Source of the DNA: Candidatus Rhodoferax bjergmarkensis
GTDB taxonomy: Bacteria > Pseudomonadota > Gammaproteobacteria > Burkholderiales > Burkholderiaceae_C
Assembly: GCA_016708345.1 (NCBI GenBank)
Contig: JADJFX010000008.1
Location: forward strand, 124,001-188,000
Length of the DNA stretch: 64,000 bases
Direction of reading: 5' to 3'
The notes under the pieces were generated by a model. That model was given only the letters and a program-made list of their open reading frames with translations. It was not told the origin of the DNA and did no database searches. This document shows positions 62,144 through 64,000 of this stretch, piece after piece (the first letter of the stretch is position 1; the number at the start of each line of letters is the position of its first letter). A program made the translations under genes and the position numbers.

Positions 62144-63304
62144 TTACGCAGTTGCCGTTGGCGTTGATCTTTCAAGTTGCTGCTTTTTGGCGAGCATGTC
62201 GGCTTCAGAATCGGCGTAGCGTGCAGCAATGGCACGAAATTCGTCCTGCAGAGCGACAAAGGCGTCCACCATGTCCGGGTCGAAATGCTGGCCCCGGCCT
62301 TCGATGATGATGGCCGCCGCTTTTTCGTGGGACATACCCTCTTTGTAGACGCGCCGACTGATCAACGCATCGTACACATCTGCCACCGCCATCAATCGCG
62401 CAGAGACCGGAATCGCATCGCCAGCCAGCGCCAGCGGGTAGCCTGAGCCATCCCACTTTTCCTGGTGACTGTAGGCAATTTCTTTGGCAATGGTCAAAAA
62501 CTCCACCTTGATGCCAAGTGCATCCTCGGCGGTCTGGATCACGTCTCGCCCCAGCGTTGTGTGGGTTTTCATGATGTCGAATTCGTGCGGCTCCAGACGG
62601 CCCGGCTTGAGCAAGATGTTGTCAGGGATGCCGATTTTGCCGATGTCGTGCAGCGGTGCCGACTTGAACAGCGTGGTGATGTAGCTGTCCGTCAGCGTGG
62701 CCGAAAAGCGCGGATGCGCTTGAAGCGCCGTGGCCAGGCACTTGACGTAATTTTGGGTTCGGCGCAAGTGATTGCCGGTGTCGGAATCGCGTGTTTCGGC
62801 GAGTGAAGCCATGGCGTGGATGGTGACGTTTTGAACCTCGGCCACCTCGCGCGTGCGCAGGACGACCTCGCGCTCCAGGTAGTCGTTTTTGTCGCGCAAA
62901 AAATCAGCACTGGCCTTGAGTGCCAGATGGTTTTTGACCCGCGCCATCACGATGGGAGGACTGACTGGTTTGGCAATGTAATCGCAGGCCCCCAGCTCGA
63001 ACCCCATTCGCTCGTCGTCTACCGCTGATTTTGCGGTTAAAAAAATCACCGGAATGTCGCGCGTGCCGGGGTTCTCCTTGAGCCTGCGGCACACCTCGTA
63101 GCCATCCATGTCGGGCATCATCACGTCGAGCAGAATCAAGTCCGGCGGGTTGTCGGACTGGGCAATGCGAAGCGCTTTTTCGCCGCCGCTGGCCACCTTG
63201 ACCTTGTAGAGGTCTTTGAGCAAACCGCTCATCAGGAACAGGTTGTCGGGCGTGTCATCCACCACCAAAATAGTGGCATTCTCATGCAAATCGTGCTTCA
63301 TCAT
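62144..63304 (-). CDS. Response regulator with HD-GYP c-di-GMP phosphodiesterase domain
   Basis: 386 residues. Receiver (ATILVVDDTPDNLFLMSGLL, phosphoacceptor in DLILLDVMMPDMDGYE, FLTAKS), then HD-GYP with HDIGKIGIPDNILLKPGRL, the metal ligands around AYSHQEKWDGSGYP and MAVADVYDAL. RpfG-type enzymes hydrolyse c-di-GMP when phosphorylated. The gene starts 2 nt after the hybrid-kinase gene ends, so the two probably form a signalling pair. Confidence 0.94.
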   Translation of the reverse strand: MMKHDLHENATILVVDDTPDNLFLMSGLLKDLYKVKVASGGEKALRIAQSDNPPDLILLDVMMPDMDGYEVCRRLKENPGTRDIPVIFLTAKSAVDDERMGFELGACDYIAKPVSPPIVMARVKNHLALKASADFLRDKNDYLEREVVLRTREVAEVQNVTIHAMASLAETRDSDTGNHLRRTQNYVKCLATALQAHPRFSATLTDSYITTLFKSAPLHDIGKIGIPDNILLKPGRLEPHEFDIMKTHTTLGRDVIQTAEDALGIKVEFLTIAKEIAYSHQEKWDGSGYPLALAGDAIPVSARLMAVADVYDALISRRVYKEGMSHEKAAAIIIEGRGQHFDPDMVDAFVALQDEFRAIAARYADSEADMLAKKQQLERSTPTATA

Positions 63305-63306
63305 TT

Positions 63307-64000
63307 TTACTCTCCCACCATATCAAGTTGTTGGCTGTGTGCCTGCAGCGCTTGCAGCGCAGCATCAAAATCAAAGTTGCGCACGCTGCTCTCCAGGGTT
63401 CGGTAGCCGTCACCCAAAGCACTGCGCAGCAGATCGGCGTTGGACTCCAGCAGGTCAGCGGCTTGGGCATCGTCGTCGGCCAGCAAGGTTTTAAGTTTGA
63501 CACACACCTCCCGGAGCTGTTGCATGTTGACAGGGCTTGCCGGCTGGAGTGGCTGAAACTCGGATGGCAAGGCTGTTTTCAGTGCGTCCATCAGGTCATT
63601 GAGCACCATCGCCGTGGCGGTCAGCGCTGCGGTCATCGCATCGTGTGTACGCCGGTTCTGAATCGCGGTCTCCAGTTCGGTGGCCAGCTCCTGCAAGCCG
63701 ACTGCGCCTATGCTTCCGGCCAGCCCCTTGAGAGTATGGGCCAGCCGCTCGGCGCGTTCCCATTCATCACTGGCGAGCGCCATCTGAATGTCCTGCAGGG
63801 TTGACTTCTGCCCCTCCACAAAGCGGCGCAACATTGAAAGGTAAGCACGTTTTTTTCCCAAAACCCGTTTTAAGCCAGCCTGGGTATCGAGCCCGGCGAT
63901 ACCGACGGGAACCTGCGGCTCCTCAGAGGACGTTGCTTGGGCTGATGGCACCAGCGCGGCGCTGCGCCCAGCTCGCGGTTGAATCCATTTTTGCAGGACG
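63307..64000 (-). CDS. Hybrid sensor kinase, 3' part: end of a receiver domain plus Hpt domain
   Basis: The frame is open to the window edge (reading VLQKWIQPRAGRSAALVPSA), which is the typical end of a receiver domain, followed by an Hpt domain with phosphoacceptor His in RAERLAHTLKGLAGSIGA and a helical C-terminus (~214 residues seen). The kinase core lies outside the window. Likely phosphorylates the HD-GYP regulator downstream via Hpt. Confidence 0.85.
   Translation of the reverse strand, partial: VLQKWIQPRAGRSAALVPSAQATSSEEPQVPVGIAGLDTQAGLKRVLGKKRAYLSMLRRFVEGQKSTLQDIQMALASDEWERAERLAHTLKGLAGSIGAVGLQELATELETAIQNRRTHDAMTAALTATAMVLNDLMDALKTALPSEFQPLQPASPVNMQQLREVCVKLKTLLADDDAQAADLLESNADLLRSALGDGYRTLESSVRNFDFDAALQALQAHSQQLDMVGE

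Overview
This 64 kb, GC-rich window looks like a chromosomal segment of a betaproteobacterium of the order Burkholderiales, most likely family Comamonadaceae (Rhodoferax/Polaromonas-like). The reasons are the alanine-rich leader of AmtB behind a TorF-type porin and GlnK, methionine synthase split into two genes, an MSHA-type pilus locus in betaproteobacterial order, and many copies of a ~60 bp repeat built around TTTGATAGCTGCTTGCGCA. The species assignment is inference. I saw no rRNA, tRNA, CRISPR array or intact insertion sequence.

Layout: 1-2.8 kb, nitrogen-controlled torF-like/glnK/amtB operon with a sigma-54 promoter and an NtrC enhancer. 3.0-4.5 kb, comM behind a LexA-like box. 5.2-21.1 kb, an MSHA-like type IV pilus locus: four prepilin genes, then (in transcription order) mshM(SPOR fusion)-mshL-mshN-mshE-mshG-mshI-mshJ-mshK, a small membrane protein, and a response regulator/histidine kinase pair; a PilZ-type gene lies just upstream. 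22-25.9 kb, a glycine-zipper protein and metH2 (pterin, B12 and reactivation domains) behind an SAH riboswitch. 26-36.4 kb, a defence/toxin-antitoxin island separating metH2 from metH1: HigB with a HigA-ImmA fusion, truncated hsdS, HEPN/MNT pair, RelE-like toxin/HTH antitoxin/MqsA remnant, hsdM, an AAA ATPase and hsdR. 36.4-40.3 kb, metH1, recQ, yaeQ. 40.3-43 kb, three tandem exported paralogues with a MITE-like element between two of them. 43-51.6 kb, housekeeping and regulatory genes (holin-like, BepA-like, moaC, fitAB, a TctE/QseC-type two-component system, marR, recA-recX). 52-64 kb, a BMP periplasmic protein paired with a sensor kinase, pbpC, a DUF1499 lipoprotein, a wax ester synthase/DGAT, a lipoprotein, an HD-GYP response regulator and the 3' end of a hybrid kinase with an Hpt domain.

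Two cross-cutting observations matter for any reader. First, a ~60 bp repeat occurs at least 14 times, between genes and inside open reading frames (metH2, moaC, pbpC twice, the BepA-like protease, the glycine-zipper gene, the end of recA). Second, about ten otherwise good genes are interrupted by what looks like a single-base insertion or deletion, several in homopolymers (metH2, hsdM, hsdR, recQ, a sensor kinase, two of the exported paralogues, mshN, probably the cNMP-binding gene). That density points to residual sequencing indels more than to gene decay, so these genes are listed over their full span with the frameshift noted. hsdS, the mqsA remnant and the mtfA fragment look truly truncated.
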